64,000 nucleotides of DNA from Typha latifolia (GCA_019914945.1 CM034105.1:8618001-8682000); one strand, 5' to 3'. Numbered from the stretch's first letter, positions 1-10,990 are shown. Notes: generated by a model from the sequence alone, not told the origin. Numbers and translations are program-made.

Positions 1-1
1 G

Positions 2-337
2 TCACTGAGTTATTTTAGGCGTGGCCTTAACGACGACATTCAAAGAGAGTTAGTTTTTCGAGAAGTTACCTCCTTGGATCAGGCTTACACTCTTGCGTTG
101 AACTACGAGATGGTTAATAGGCAACAATTGCCTAGGCGACCAATTGGGCACACCCCTCCCAGTTACGCACCTGCTGGCATAAAAGCTCCACCACCATCGG
201 TACCTAGCAAAACTACCCAAACTGTCGCACTTGCCCAACTTGACAAAGGAAAGGGGCCTCTCTATGAAACTGCACCTGCTAATGACCCCGTCGATGTTAT
301 AAATGCAGACAAGTTGGTCATGTAGCCTCAAACTGTC
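2..337 (+). pseudogene. gag C-terminal remnant with intact CCHC zinc knuckle (R1)
   Basis: The first ~320 bases read as the C-terminal part of a Ty3 Gag in frame 2 (RRGLNDDIQREL, later SLDQAYTLALNYE). A frameshift follows, and a perfect CX2CX4HX4C knuckle is read in frame 1 at 295-336 (CYKC...GH....C). Gag packages element RNA, and the knuckle binds nucleic acid. The shift lies between about 260 and 295. Confidence 0.85.
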
Positions 338-539
338 CTCGAAAGACCCTTTATCTTGGGGAACAGGATGACATTATCGGAGAAAATAAGCTCGATGAAC
401 AAGTTTATGAATCTGACCTTGATGATGTCCAAGATAGTGATGAAGATCGTGATTATGGAGACCATACTGTTGGTGTCGTTCGTTGCGCTTTGACGTAACC
501 CTGGTTGACCGATGATTGGCGAAGGAATGCAATATTTCA

Positions 540-870
540 TACATTAAATGTGGGACCAAAGATTGTAAAGTCATCATCAACACTGGGAGTTATATTAACG
601 CCATCTTTTCTAGTGTTGTATCTCGCCTGGCGTTAAAATCTACACCTCATCCGAATCCTTATAAGATATCTTGAGTAAATTATTCTTCCATTGCTATAAA
701 TGAAAGATAACTCGTTCCTATCACATTCCTTTCTTATAAGGAAGATGTGTGGTATGACATTGTGCCGATGGATATAGGGCATATCATTTTGGGCTGCCCT
801 TGGTTATTTGATCATAATGTAACTATTTTTTGGGCGTTTCAACTCGTGCTCGTTCACTTTTGAAGGCAAA
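540..870 (+). pseudogene. Retroelement aspartic protease remnant (R1)
   Basis: The segment resembles the pepsin-like protease of Ty3 elements: an active-site region near 570-590, an INAIFSS-like stretch after it, and later the conserved ILGCPWL region near 786-805. The residue expected to be the catalytic Asp of the DTG/DSG motif is Asn here (codon 579-581, giving NTGS), and in-frame stops occur at about 673 and 708. The enzyme would be dead. Confidence 0.75.
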
Positions 871-1204
871 AAGATTAAGATAAATCCTATGCGCTCTAAA
901 ATAATTAATAAAGATAACAAAAAATTGCTTCAAATAAAAAGGGTTTGCACATAAAAAATTCTAAATAATTTGAAAAGGAAGCAAACCAAGGCTCTATTGT
1001 GTTTGCCTTGGTGGCTTGTGAAGTTGGGAGCACTACCCTCACTCCATCATCCGACGAATCTGCTCCTATACTAAATGAGTTTCAAGATGCGTTCCCGGAT
1101 GATCTGTCGGACAAATTGCCTCCTTTGCGCAATATCCAACATGCAATTGATTGTCCCTGGATCATTTCTCCCAAACTTGCCACACTATCGAATGAGCCCC
1201 AAAG

Positions 1205-1765
1205 AACATGTTGAATTGTAACATTAGGTAAATGAACTTCTTATGAAGGGTTTCATCTGCAAGAATCTAAGCCCTTGTGCTGTGCCTGTCTTGCTCACGC
1301 CAAAGAAGGATGAGTCCTAGCATATGTGTATCGATAGTTGAGCCATTAGTGGAATAACATTCAAATATCGTTTTCTCATTCCACGACTTGATGACATGCT
1401 TGATATGATGGCGGGAGCTTCAATTTTCTCGAAGATTGATCTTAAAAGTGGTTATCACCAAATCCGAATTTGCCCAGGTGATGAATAGGAAATTACTTTT
1501 AAGACGAAAGACGGGTTGTATGAATGGTTGGTAATGTCTTTCGGTTTATCAAATGCCCCAACCACTCTCATATGTGTTATGACACAAGTGCTTCGCCCAT
1601 TTATAGGAAAATTTCTTGTGGTGTATTTTGATGACATTTTGATTTATAGTTAATCAAAAGAGCTTCATTTGGACCATTTGTGTTAAGTCTGCCTAGCGCT
1701 TCGTGCTGCTCAACTCTATGGCAATAGGAAGAAGTGTTCTTTTCTTGTCGATCAAGTCATCTTCT
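1205..1765 (+). pseudogene. Reverse transcriptase remnant (R1)
   Basis: The segment shows the Ty3 RT fingers and palm: LLMKGFI near 1231, PVLLTPKKD near 1285, [13 protein letters not shown] near 1428-1465, MSFGLSNAP near 1532 and the catalytic YFDDILIYS box at 1624-1650. At least four in-frame stops interrupt it (near 1317, 1336, 1486 and 1651). The YxDD-type box itself is intact. Confidence 0.9.
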
Positions 1766-2435
1766 TAGAATTTGTGGTTACTTCAGAAGGAGTCCGCGCC
1801 GACCCTGAAAAGATCAAGGCAATTGTTGATTGGCCGGAACCACGAAATATTCATGATGTGCGTAGCTTTCATGGCCTTGCTACTTTTTATCGACGCTTCA
1901 TTCAAGTGTTTACTACTATCATGTCGTCGATCACTGCTTGCTTGAAGAACGGAGATTTTCATTGGAGTAAGGCAGCAAATAAGGCTTTTGAAGAAATTAA
2001 GAAGAAAATAACAATAGCGCTTATAATGCGTCTTCCTGACTTTTCTAAAGATTTCGAGATAGAATATGATACCTAAGGCATCGGGATTGGCGGTGTCCTT
2101 AGCCAAGAACGCCATCCCGATTCCTAGTTCAGCGAAAAACTAAATGAGGCCAAGCAAAAGTACTCCACTTACGATAAGGAATTTTATGCAATTATTCAAG
2201 ATTTACGCTATTAGTGCCATTATTTACTTCAGCATGAATTCGTGCTTTATTTCGACCACGAAGCTCTTCGATTCCTAAATTCTCAGAAGAAACTAAATTC
2301 GAGACATGCTCGTTGGATCGAGTTCTTACAGGAGTACACTTTTGTACTCAAACATAGAGCTAAGGTTGAGAATAAGGCGGCTGATGCACTTAGTCGAAGG
2401 GTTAACCTTCTGTTTGCCATTAGCATCAAAGTCAC
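1766..2435 (+). pseudogene. RT connection and RNase H remnant (R1)
   Basis: Open stretches at 1774-2076 and 2242-2691 carry the connection domain (VTSEGVRADPEKIKAI, FHGLATFYRRFI) and the RNase H fold (FEIEYDT, GIGIGGVLSQ, YSTYDKEFYAI). They end in the conserved ADALSRR linker at about 2380-2400. Stops occur at about 2074, 2126 and 2212. Confidence 0.88.
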
Positions 2436-3552
2436 TGGGTTTGACAAAATAAAGGAGGATTATACAACTTGTCCGGACTTTGGCGAAATCGTTCTCACTT
2501 TGCTGACTGATTTGAACTTAGCTTTGGACAGTTATTTCCTCCAAGACGGTTACCTGTTTAAGGCTAACAAGTTTTGTGTTCCCCGTACGTTCATGCGTGA
2601 CTTCCTTGTTTGGGAGATCCATGCCAGTGGCCTATCGGGTCATTATGGACATGATAAGACTATTGAGGAAGTGGAGCGCCAATTCTATTAGCCAAGTCTC
2701 AAACGTGACGTCGCAAAATTAATTGGTCAATATAGGACTTGTTAGTTAGCAAAGCACAATAAACAAAACACTGGACTTTACACTCTATTACCTGTGCTTG
2801 ATCACCCGTGGCATGACGTTAGTATGGATTTTGTCCTGAGATTGCCTCGCACATTTAGAAAACATGATTCAATCGTCGTGGTTGTGGATCGCTTCTCTAA
2901 GATGGCTCATTTTATTCCTTGTACTAAGACTTCTAATGCGTCACATGTGGCTAAATTGTACTTTGCCCATATCGTTAAGTTATATGGTATTTCAAAATCT
3001 ATTGTTTCTGATCGAGATGTTCGCTTTATGAGCTATTTTTGGAAAACCTTATGGCACATGGTTGGCATAAAATTAAAATTTTCTACTGCCTATCATTCTC
3101 AATCGATGGTCAAATCGAGGTCGTTAATCAGAGTCTTTGAAAATCTTTTGCGTTGTCTTGTGGGTAATCATAACAAAAACTGGGATGTCATTCTTCTTAT
3201 AGCCCAATTTGCATATAATAACTCCATTAATAGGTCTATTGGCATGAGCTCATTTGAAATTGTTTATGGTTTTAAAGCACGCAAACCTCTAGATTTGTTG
3301 CCTATATCATCTCATTCTAGAGTCTCTAAGTCTGCCGAAGTATTTGCATATCATATTCATTCTTTGCATCAAGAGATCACTAAGCGAATTGAGGCGAGTA
3401 ATCGTCAGTATAAAATACATGCCGACTTGCACAAACGTGCCAAGGAGTTCGATGTTGAAGATCATGTTATGATTCGTCTCAGACCCGAACGATTCCCTTC
3501 AGGAGCTGTTTGGAAATTGCATGCCCATAGTGCAGGACCTTTCCAATTCTGA
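2436..3552 (+). pseudogene. Integrase remnant (R1)
   Basis: The zinc-binding HHCC region is seen at about 2625-2760 (GHYGHDKTIEEV then CxxC-like), but a stop replaces a residue inside the Cys pair near 2743. The catalytic core follows at 2794-3552: MDFVLRLP (first Asp), VVDRFSKMAHFIP, VSDRDVRF (second Asp), then TAYHSQS. The conserved Glu region is disrupted (SMVKSRSL replaces the expected Gln/Thr/Glu run). Stop at 2689-2691. Confidence 0.9.
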
Positions 3553-3554
3553 AA

Positions 3555-4019
3555 CGTGTAGGTGCTAATGCTTATGTCATTGATATTCCCCCTGATTATG
3601 GCATTAGTTGTACTTTTAATATTGAGGATCTAGTAGCCTACCATCCACCTATGCACATCCCCACCGAACCTAATGCTACATCTTCTACCCTTTCAGACAT
3701 CCCTGCTATGTCACATACCACTTCTCCTTTCCCATCCATATCACAAGAAAAGATAGACGCTATTTTGGATGATCAAATAACATCTACTGTAAAAGAAGGG
3801 GTTCACCGTTTTCTCGTTCGATGGCACGAGCGACTAGAGTCTGATTGTACGTGGATCACTCGCGAGGAGTTACAGCAGCTTGATCCTGACATTTTGGAGT
3901 ACTATCAGAGCCACTCGACTAGGTTGAGTTTCTTCTACCCCGGGAGAGTTGGTGGGGACACCACTTTTCGTCACGTTTATTCTCGTAAGCACAAAAGGAC
4001 TGCACCCGTAGCCCTTTAG
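3555..4019 (+). pseudogene. Integrase C-terminal tail with chromodomain-like segment (R1)
   Basis: After a shift at ~3552 the GPF motif is followed by a linker and then, at about 3800-3910, a segment reading HRFLVRWHERL...CTWITREELQQL. This is the shape of the chromodomain found at the end of integrase in chromoviruses, where it directs insertion to chromatin. The frame runs on to 4019, into what I take to be the 3' LTR. Confidence 0.7.
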
Positions 4020-4211
4020 CTTAACGAGAATTGTGACTAGTTACTTTCTAGGGTTATTTTCGTCTTTTATCTTTTATTTTATTTTGCCTATATAAAGGCT
4101 TGTAATCATTTTTTATGGGTTAATGAATATTTTGAGAGCTTTTACATATTGAGTGTTTGCTGGTGGATTCCAACATCAGTGAATTTCGATACCTCAATTG
4201 GTGAATTCCAC
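3945..4211 (+). repeat. Probable 3' LTR of R1 (bounds approximate)
   Basis: A purine-rich run (gggagagttggtgggga) at about 3942-3958 is a likely polypurine tract. It is followed by ~260 bases with a TATA-like TATAAAG near 4091 and a terminus resembling ATTCCACA near 4204-4211. The 5' LTR is outside the window, so the bounds cannot be confirmed by comparison. Confidence 0.5.
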
Positions 4212-4324
4212 ATATTTGATTATTTTTCTCTATTTTTCTTCTCAACTCTACAATCGACATGTTGTTCTGCATCATCCCCCTTTCCTTTTATCCTTTTCTT
4301 CTCACTTCTCATGCTTCTTTTTAG

Positions 4325-4402
4325 GTGGGGACAATTGATAGTGTGATGGGACTTCCGAAAGCTCTCACAGAGAAGCTTATTCAGGAGGCCATTGAAGATT
4401 GA
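4325..4402 (+). CDS. Last exon of a Maf-like nucleotide pyrophosphatase gene (partial)
   Basis: A pyrimidine-rich tract ending in a splice acceptor (CTTCTTTTTAG, AG at 4323-4324) is followed by 26 open codons ending in TGA at 4400-4402. The peptide contains GTIDSVMGLPKALTEKLI, the C-terminal signature of Maf/HAM1-fold family proteins. These hydrolyse non-canonical or modified nucleoside triphosphates ('house-cleaning'). Only this terminal exon is in the window; the others should lie left of it, beyond element R1, which would then sit in the final intron. No damage is visible in the 78 bases. A retained pseudogene fragment cannot be excluded without the upstream exons. Confidence 0.82.
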   Translation: MGTIDSVMGLPKALTEKLIQEAIED

Positions 4403-5230
4403 AGCACCTAGCTGCAATTTCCAGTTAACTTCTTACTTTGGTAGTGTTCAATGCTTTGATGTGCAATTGCAGTTTTAAGTAGGGTACTGATCAATATATT
4501 GTCAATGTCTAGTATGGATTCACAATCTAAAGTTTGCTTTACTCATCGGGATAAACTGTTGCATATCACATGATTATTATGATGATCCGTGAAGTTCTAT
4601 TGATGTCGCAAAAAGTCACACAAAGATTAACTGAATATTTGAGGTGTTTCAATGATATTCTATTGGTGCAAAATAATGTGCTATTTTATTGCAAGACAGT
4701 TGTTTTTTCTTGTATGCATCTTTTTAGAGGAAGTTCTGTTGCCTATTTTGCAATTGAAATGAGCCTCGTTCCAGGAGGTAATAATCGGGAGGAAGAGTAG
4801 ATCCACTTTTATTTTTGATTGGTGTAAATTGAAGTTCAAGTCGGAGGAGATTGCTATTATTCTTGTATTGCCGCTTCATGTATTTGAGATGACCTATTTT
4901 AAGAGTCCAAAGCTGGATGAAGCTGCCTGTGAAGTTTCTTTCATTCATAAAGAGAAACTTTACTCATGGCGCACACATAAATCGACAACAACTGGAGTTA
5001 GTCTTGGAGCGGTTACCACATAGGGACGACGAAGAGAGCCTTTGAGATTTTGTGAGAATGTACATATTGTGTTTCGTCACCCAGCGTTTTGTTTTAGCGG
5101 AGCAATTATATTTGTTATTCTGAGCCTGTACAGTATCTTGAGATTCGCAATTATATTTCTTCCTCTGGTGATGTTGTTTAGGTTTTTAGTAATCTAACTA
5201 TGTTTACTTCCATAAAATAGATTTGGTTTC
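4403..5230 (+). other. Downstream flank / likely 3' UTR of the Maf-like gene
   Basis: This is moderately AT-rich, non-repetitive DNA without recognised coding potential. A 65-codon open stretch at 4829-5023 resembles no family I know. Part of this is probably the 3' UTR of the Maf-like gene. Confidence 0.4.
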
Positions 5231-5369
5231 TTGAATGCGTCCAAATAAAGCAGCCTACGTTTCCCATTAGTTTGCACTCTTAACTCCCACCTAGTTGCCC
5301 TCCGTGATATTATACCTATTAAGATCTGATAAGGTGACTTTTATTACTAAAATATCATACTAATAAGAT

Positions 5370-6330
5370 GGGGCAATTTGTACCAAAAACCAGTTGGGTT
5401 TTGATTGTCACTTAGTCCTATTTTTCAATTTTATTTGCAGATAAGATATTTTCCCTTTCTTATGCTGACAGGATGATGTAAGAATAAAGAGAATGACCCT
5501 TACCCTTTTCTTCGTTTTATGCTTCTTCTTCTTTTCTTTTTTGTTGTTATTTTATCCGCTGCTACTACTACCTCTTCTATCTTTTAATCTTCTCTTTATT
5601 TTTTTTTTCTATATACGTCTCTCTAATCGCTTTTTAAGTAATACAGTAAAAGAGTAATTAGAGATAGTTTAAATAACTAATTTCAAAAAGAAAATATAAT
5701 CTATGTTGCAAATAATTATGGTATTTATTTTAAAAAGTTGGGTTATTTGTACGAAAAACCCACTAGGTTTTTGATTTTGCGACGCACGATTGTTTTAGGT
5801 TTTCCTTGCCCTTATTTCTTTTTACTTTGTCCTTCTATTATTTAGTACCTTATTAAATGTTGACCGGACATTATAAGAAAGAAATAGCTCCATACTCTTT
5901 TTCTTCATCATCTCTTCATCTTTTACTTCATTCGATATTGCTATTTATTATTATTCATTTTCTTTTACTTTTTCTTATTTTTCTTCTTCTGCTGCCGCTG
6001 TTCCTTATATTCACATAGTGTATAGATATTGTATAGAAAAAAATAATAAAAATTGTTAAAAAAACAATAAAAGTTATTATTATATTTATGAAAGTTGTTA
6101 ATACGTTTTCTTCTTCTTCTTCTTTTTTTTTTCTATTTCTTCTTTTGTTTCTTTTATTGTTGCTTTTTCTTCTTAATCTACTACCTCTTTTTCTACTTCT
6201 ATCGCTTAATTGTTTTCTTTTTTTTTTCCTATACAACTCTATCTAATCACTCTTTAAATAATAAAGTAAAAGATTAATTGGAGATAGTGGTGAAATAATT
6301 ATGATAAAGTAAGAAAATCTTTTTCTACTT
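5370..6330. repeat. Diverged tandem duplication of AT/pyrimidine-rich sequence
   Basis: Two related blocks lie head to tail. Each starts with a GTACNAAAAACC...GGTTTTTGATT-like segment (5379 and 5749), runs through long TTC/TTT tracts, and ends with a segment containing CTAATC(G/A)CT...AAAGTAAAAGA...GAGATAG (5626-5668 and 6240-6288). The 61-93-residue open frames here come from low-complexity pyrimidine tracts and are not genes. Confidence 0.65.
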
Positions 6331-6360
6331 CTATCCTATAATTGTTTTCTTTTTCTATAG

Positions 6361-6700
6361 CTCCGCAAAGATGTCTTTAAAGTCCTACAACAACCGATCT
6401 AGGTCAGCGGCTATACCTTCCCTTGAATAGGCTTTGACACAGTAGGTGCTAACCTCAACTGACATTCTAGAGTACCCATGAAGGGTACCCCATGAGGGAG
6501 GATGGTGAGGGAAGCTCCTCGGATCGGCGTGGCACTGACACGAGGTCGTCGGCCGGTCGATTGCCCAATGAGACCATAAGGACGATGCGGAGGGGAAAGC
6601 ACTTCAGGGCTAATTTAATTTACTTGCAAAAGAATTCAAAGTTCCAATATGTCAAAGGAGCAAGTCTTGAGATAAAGCGTTTGAATGCCCTCAAGGCCGT
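6361..6700. other. Unassigned stretch with GTTCGAAC-like motifs
   Basis: There is no gene here. Near 6675-6775 are spaced motifs (CGTTTGAATGCCCTCAAG, GTTCAAACGC, GTTCGAACAC) that resemble the palindromic GCGTTCGAACGC motifs in the LTRs of element D2 (47363 and 49532). This suggests distant LTR relatedness. Confidence 0.4.
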
Positions 6701-7364
6701 TCAAACGCATTTACCCAATAGCCAAAAAATAAATTAGGTGATCGAATGCCCTCAAGATCGTTCGAACACCCAACGGCGAGGAACCATAGTTTAGGTGTTT
6801 TAATTAAGTATTTTTTCTTATATTAGGCAAAAAGATTTGAGTATGTTCAATTCTATTGCTAAGTTTAGTCGAGTTAGGAAGTCACCTATAAATAGATGTG
6901 GTGTGCACTTGGTTAGTCATTTTGGACTATTGAAGTTAATTTGCAAGATTGTCTCCTTCCTTCTTATTCGACTACCTCTAAGCTTTGAAAATCTAGTCAC
7001 CATTGCTACCTTCCTCTTCGTCCAACTGCACCACCTTGACTCTAAGGAATGGCTCTACTTCTTCTCTATCCCTTCTCAATCAATTTCATCGATTTCCACC
7101 ATTGTCATCTTCACTACCTTGCCTCTTTAACCTCCCCTTTCCAAGATCCATCCCGATGGATTCATTCTCCACCTTGAATCTGTAATAACCCAATGTTAAA
7201 AATATATATATTTTTTCCTGCACTGCATGGCACGAGCTGTCGTGCCATGTAGTGGCAGTGAAGATGGGCGCCACGCGCCCCAAGCGCTGGCCCGACCAAC
7301 CTGGCCGAGCCAGCTGGCGCGGGCCCCCGCCGCCGCCGTAGCCTCCCTCCCTACCGCCTCTCTC

Positions 7365-7570
7365 TCCCTTTTCTTCCTCTCTCTCTCTCTCTCTTTCTCT
7401 TTCGAGCTCTCTCTGACCTTTCTCTCTTTCTCTCTCTCTCAAACACACACTCTCTCTCTCTACCCACTACCGCCGCCACCTCCTCTAGCTTCGGTGAGCC
7501 TCCCTCCCTCCCTCTCTCTCTCCCTCTCTCTCTCTCTACCTCTCTCTCTCTATTTCTCTTTTTCTCTTTG
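7365..7570. repeat. CT-rich microsatellite tract in LTR A1
   Basis: Nearly pure (CT)n with interruptions. Long open frames on both strands here (arginine/glutamate- or leucine/serine-rich) come from this composition. Confidence 0.9.
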
Positions 7571-7823
7571 TCGGCTTCCTCTCGGAACCGCCGGAGGATT
7601 GAGCCGTGGGCGAGAGGCCAGCCGCTGAGTGGCCACCAGCGGCCGCACCCCTCCCCCATGGTCCAACCCTCTTCTTCTTTTTTCTTTCTTCTTCTTCTCC
7701 TTCTTCTCTTTCTCCTTCCTCTCCTCCTCCTCCTTCTTCCCTTCTCTCCTCTTACTACACCCTGCAAGTGCTGCTGGGCTCGGCCGAGCGCCTTGCTGTG
7801 CATGGTGCTGGGCTGAGCCCAGC

Positions 7824-7856
7824 ACTATATATATATATATGTGTGTGTGTGTGTGC
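7824..7856. repeat. (TA)n(TG)n microsatellite
   Basis: Alternating TATATA then TGTGTG follow a self-complementary GCTGGGCTGAGCCCAGC. The TATA stretch is placed where an LTR promoter could be. Confidence 0.85.
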
Positions 7857-8830
7857 ACAATTAGTTTAGCTTAGTTAATTTAATGTATTTAAATTGTACA
7901 AATTAAATATAATTATATCATAGTTAGTATATAATTCTAATTATATCATGTTTAGCAAAATACCTGCAATATAAATTATTATTTTAATCCTAAGTAGGTA
8001 ATAGTAATTATTAGAGTTATGTACGTATATTCTTACGTAATTAATTGTAGTAACTTAATTCTTATTTTCTTAATTATCAAAGAGAATAATAGACAGATAA
8101 AATATATTTTAAATACACTATTAAATAATATAATTATGATTAATAAATAATGAACCAAATATAGAAATGAAGAGTACATACTTACAACAAGAAACTGTCT
8201 TTTTGTCGGGTTAATTTTAATTAATAAAAAGATTGACATATTTGTTATAAATAATTTCAAATCCCGACCCCCCTGTTCAAGACCCCGTTGACTTAGCTAT
8301 CGAGGCTTGATCGTTATCGTAGCAGCGTGAACGAGTGGTGGTTTGGTATTTGTAGTGAAGTGAGTAGTCTTATCCCCTAGATCCCTTTCTCAAATTAGGA
8401 TATATTACATATTATGTATATGCATAATTTGGCTTCCAGCATGATTATATGACTTTATATAGAGATGATTTCAGTCAAACATATTTTATCATGCATTTAA
8501 TTAGACTGATCTGGGATATGGGTACATTGGTGATATATAGAGATGATTGGAGATGATTATGCTGTTATGGTTTTATGTCGGGATGATCTCTATCATGAGT
8601 ATGCATGTGATAGATTAGCATGAGTATGTATGTGTTAGATACATGGTTTGAGGCTGCATTACATCATTTTTTTCTCGGCTTCATTACCACCTAAATTCCT
8701 GAGTTGCATGATCTGTTGTCGTACTGGATATATGCATATGATTTATCATGTATAGGAAATCATAAAAGTACATATGTATGTGATGTGATGTGATGGCTAG
8801 AACGGTATCTGGTCCGGACTGGTACTGGAC

Positions 8831-9059
8831 ATACTCTTAGCGCATAGCAGAGTATGGTGATGGCTGATAGTTATACTCTTAGCGTATGACAGGGTACAAC
8901 TATTATTGATATACCCTTAGCGTATGGCAGGGTATGATTACTTTCTTCTGAGATACCCTTAGCGTATGGCAGGGTATGATTACTTTCTTCTGAGATACCC
9001 TTAGCGTATGGTAGGGTATGATTTATCTATAGAGATACTCTTAGCGTATGACAGGGTAT
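8831..9059. repeat. Six-unit minisatellite of self-complementary units in LTR A1
   Basis: Six 25-bp units (ATACCCTTAGCG...AGGGTAT) start at 8831, 8873, 8911, 8953, 8995 and 9035, with a 38-42 bp period. Each unit's arms pair (ATACCCT with AGGGTAT), and changes in one arm are sometimes matched in the other (ATACTCT with AGAGTAT in unit 1). Sister LTR A2 has two related units near 23117-23177. Confidence 0.9.
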
Positions 9060-10153
9060 GCTCTGAGCTTGTGACATGATGTGTATCGAGTTTGAGGCCG
9101 GGTACCGTAGTCCAGCATGGTGGATGATATTTAGAGTTGAGACAGATGATTATGATAGTGAGAGATATGTGGATTATATCTGACTCTGACATATGTAATT
9201 ATCTAGTGGTTGGCATGCATCATGCATCATCATTGATGTGACTAGTATCATTGGATCATAATTGTTATACCTGATATGGTGTTATATTCGGTGATGTTAT
9301 ATGGTAATTTCATCATGTTATATAATTTCGGTTGAGGATATAATATGGTCATTTATGAGATTTGATTTCATTCATATATATGTCATTGAGGATACATATA
9401 TATATGTTCATACATGGCATCATACTGCTTTCTGATTCATATTATCCAGTACATGATTTACTCTCTGTTTGGTTTCACTGATTCGGGGTAAGGTCTATTC
9501 ACTGAGCCTTTTGCTCATGACTCTCTTGTTTTCTCTCTTCCAAAAACTCAGGTGAACGAGAGGGAGCAGGATACTCCCTTAGAGGTCTTGCCAGTGAGTA
9601 AGGAGTAGAGGGTGGTTAGTGTTTTCTGCTAGATGAGTTATCTTATCCAATGTACTAGTGGATATCCTCCAAAGTGTATCTGTATCCTTGTCTTATATTT
9701 TAGCAAGTGACATTGTACTTGTATAATTATGTATATACTACTGTTGTGTATATATAGTTGTGAAAAGCTCTTGATGATGTGTTGTGGCCTATGTAGGGTC
9801 CATGTAGGATTATTTGTATGCTGTTGACAGTTAGACTTGAGTTATTCTTAATTTAGAGGTTGTGGATAAAATTATGATATTGCTACATGTTTATTTGATT
9901 GTTGGTGTCTAACCAAGTGGTTAGGTGCTACGCACGTGCCGTGTGGGCTCGTGTCATGCACGTGTTTAGAGTTGGGTGTCACAAAATCTATCTCAACTCT
10001 AAAAGTATTCTACCATCTAACCGTTTGATCTTGATTTACTTCTTAATTTTGGAGATCAACGGTAACCCTAACTTTCTGCTCCAGTTGGAATTTAATTCTA
10101 TCTTTGGATTTAGACTTGTAGTGATCCTAGGGTTAGGAAGGTGATCGTTACAA

Positions 10154-10165
10154 TGGTAGTAGAGC
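10154..10165 (+). other. Primer-binding site of C1
   Basis: TGGTAGTAGAGC directly follows the LTR end and matches the plant initiator tRNA-Met PBS consensus TGGTATCAGAGC at 10 of 12 positions. Confidence 0.7.
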
Positions 10166-10735
10166 AGGTTAAATCTTGGACCACTTTGAAGCTCCATAAA
10201 TTGTAAACATAAGGTCCCAAAGAAATTATGAAGAAATGGTGAATACGGAGGATCATCAGATTGCCTTCAGCTAAGAATAAAGATCAAGGGATAGTCCCAT
10301 CGACCCAAGCCAATTGGAACCCACGATTGGTCATGTTAAGTCGGAGGGTAGGCATGTCTCCACAGACATGCTACTCATTCATATGTTGGAAGAGATGAGG
10401 ACGGAATAGGATGCGGCGAGGGCATCACAAGACAGGATGTTTGCACTCTTAGTCGATGAACTTCCGGTTAAGGTGACCGTCCCGAAATCTCCACAAGCTG
10501 CCACAAACAACCATGGAGACCACCCCCACGGAACAACCTCAGGAATGCCCACAGCTAAGGTACAAACCATTGTTGCCCATATACCACAAAGGCATGCCGG
10601 TTTATCAGGTGAACCCAATGGCTTTTGAGGAAGACAACGGGTGGCATAACTTCGAAGATGATGAACCACAATAGGAGGACATGAGGGGCCATCACCGAAT
10701 AAACCATAGGCATCCACCTGTTAGCCTATGCTGTA
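10166..10735 (+). pseudogene. Leader and N-terminal gag remnant of C1
   Basis: The sequence after the PBS parallels the leader of C2 (CTTGGACCACTTTGAAGC at 10175 against CTCGGACCACCTCAGAGC at 15138). Open segments 10379-10628 encode proline- and charge-rich peptide like the N-terminus of Ty3 Gag. It is broken by stops and has no capsid or zinc-knuckle region. Confidence 0.5.
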
Positions 10736-10990
10736 ATGCCCACCTATGAAAGATCGAGATAAAACGCTAAAATTATAAAACGCTAAAAAGTTCAGCATTT
10801 TATAGTTTTACTATTCAGCGTTTTAAATAGCTAACTACAAACACTAAAAACATCGTTAAGTAAAGTGGCTAAAAGGAAATGTTCACATGTATAGCGTTTC
10901 ACTTTTCAGGAAAAATGCTTATCTCATCAACATTTCTTTTTAAAAGGTTAAACGCCAAAGATTTTAGTGTTTTAAGTAGGCTTAGAGTTA
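10736..10990. repeat. Small AT-rich repeat with AACGCT/AGCGTT inverted motifs (possible MITE)
   Basis: Motifs TAAAACGCTAAA and AGCGTTTTA recur in both orientations (10752, 10776, 10815, 10896, 10951), able to fold TAAAACGCT against AGCGTTTTA. It lies between the end of gag C1 and the 3' side of the PPR gene. No clean termini or target duplication were found. Confidence 0.4.

Larger units (their letters stand above)
1..4211 (+). mobile_element. Decayed Ty3/Gypsy LTR retrotransposon R1 (5' part outside window)
   Basis: Reading 5' to 3' there is a gag tail, CCHC knuckle, protease, reverse transcriptase, RNase H, integrase, a chromodomain-like tail and then a probable 3' LTR. The order RT - RNase H - integrase is that of Ty3/Gypsy. 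Every domain is broken by stop codons or frameshifts, so the copy cannot make its polyprotein. The 5' LTR must lie left of the window. The element sits immediately upstream of, and in the same direction as, the terminal Maf-like exon at 4325, so it probably lies in an intron of that gene. Clade not assigned. Confidence 0.93.
7181..9983 (+). mobile_element. Solo LTR A1 (TGTAATAACCC...GGGTGTCACA family)
   Basis: A 2803-bp unit begins TGTAATAACCC and ends GGGTGTCACA, near-inverted termini typical of plant Ty3 LTRs. It is flanked by GAATC (7176-7180) and AAATC (9984-9988), a 4/5 target-site duplication. It splits LTR C1, whose two halves rejoin across it. No internal coding domain is present. Related copies are at 18629, 27029 and 55065 (fragment). 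It contains a GC-rich leader, CT runs, a TATA/TG microsatellite and a hairpin-forming minisatellite. Confidence 0.82.
6700..10735 (+). mobile_element. Ty3-like retroelement C1: 5' LTR, PBS and truncated gag
   Basis: LTR-like sequence at ~6700-7180 (TATA box CTATAAATAGA near 6889) continues after a nested solo LTR at 9984-10153. A primer-binding site and a gag-like leader follow. The same LTR family is recognisable in C2: the GTGGTGTGCAC motif at 6898 and 13358, and CTCTAAGGA near 7040 and 14628, lie in the same order. Nothing of protease or RT remains, so C1 ends near 10735. Confidence 0.65.

Noticed and set aside
4829..5023. 65-codon open frame downstream of the Maf exon
   Set aside because: No similarity I can name and no splice context; likely 3' UTR.
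6095..6277. Hydrophobic Phe/Leu-rich open frame suggesting a membrane protein
   Set aside because: Purely a (TTC/TTT)n tract.
7086..7869. Overlapping open frames of 80-150 codons on both strands
   Set aside because: They are produced by CT/GA microsatellite and GC-rich LTR leader sequence; composition is Arg/Glu or Ser/Leu/Pro repeats with no domain.
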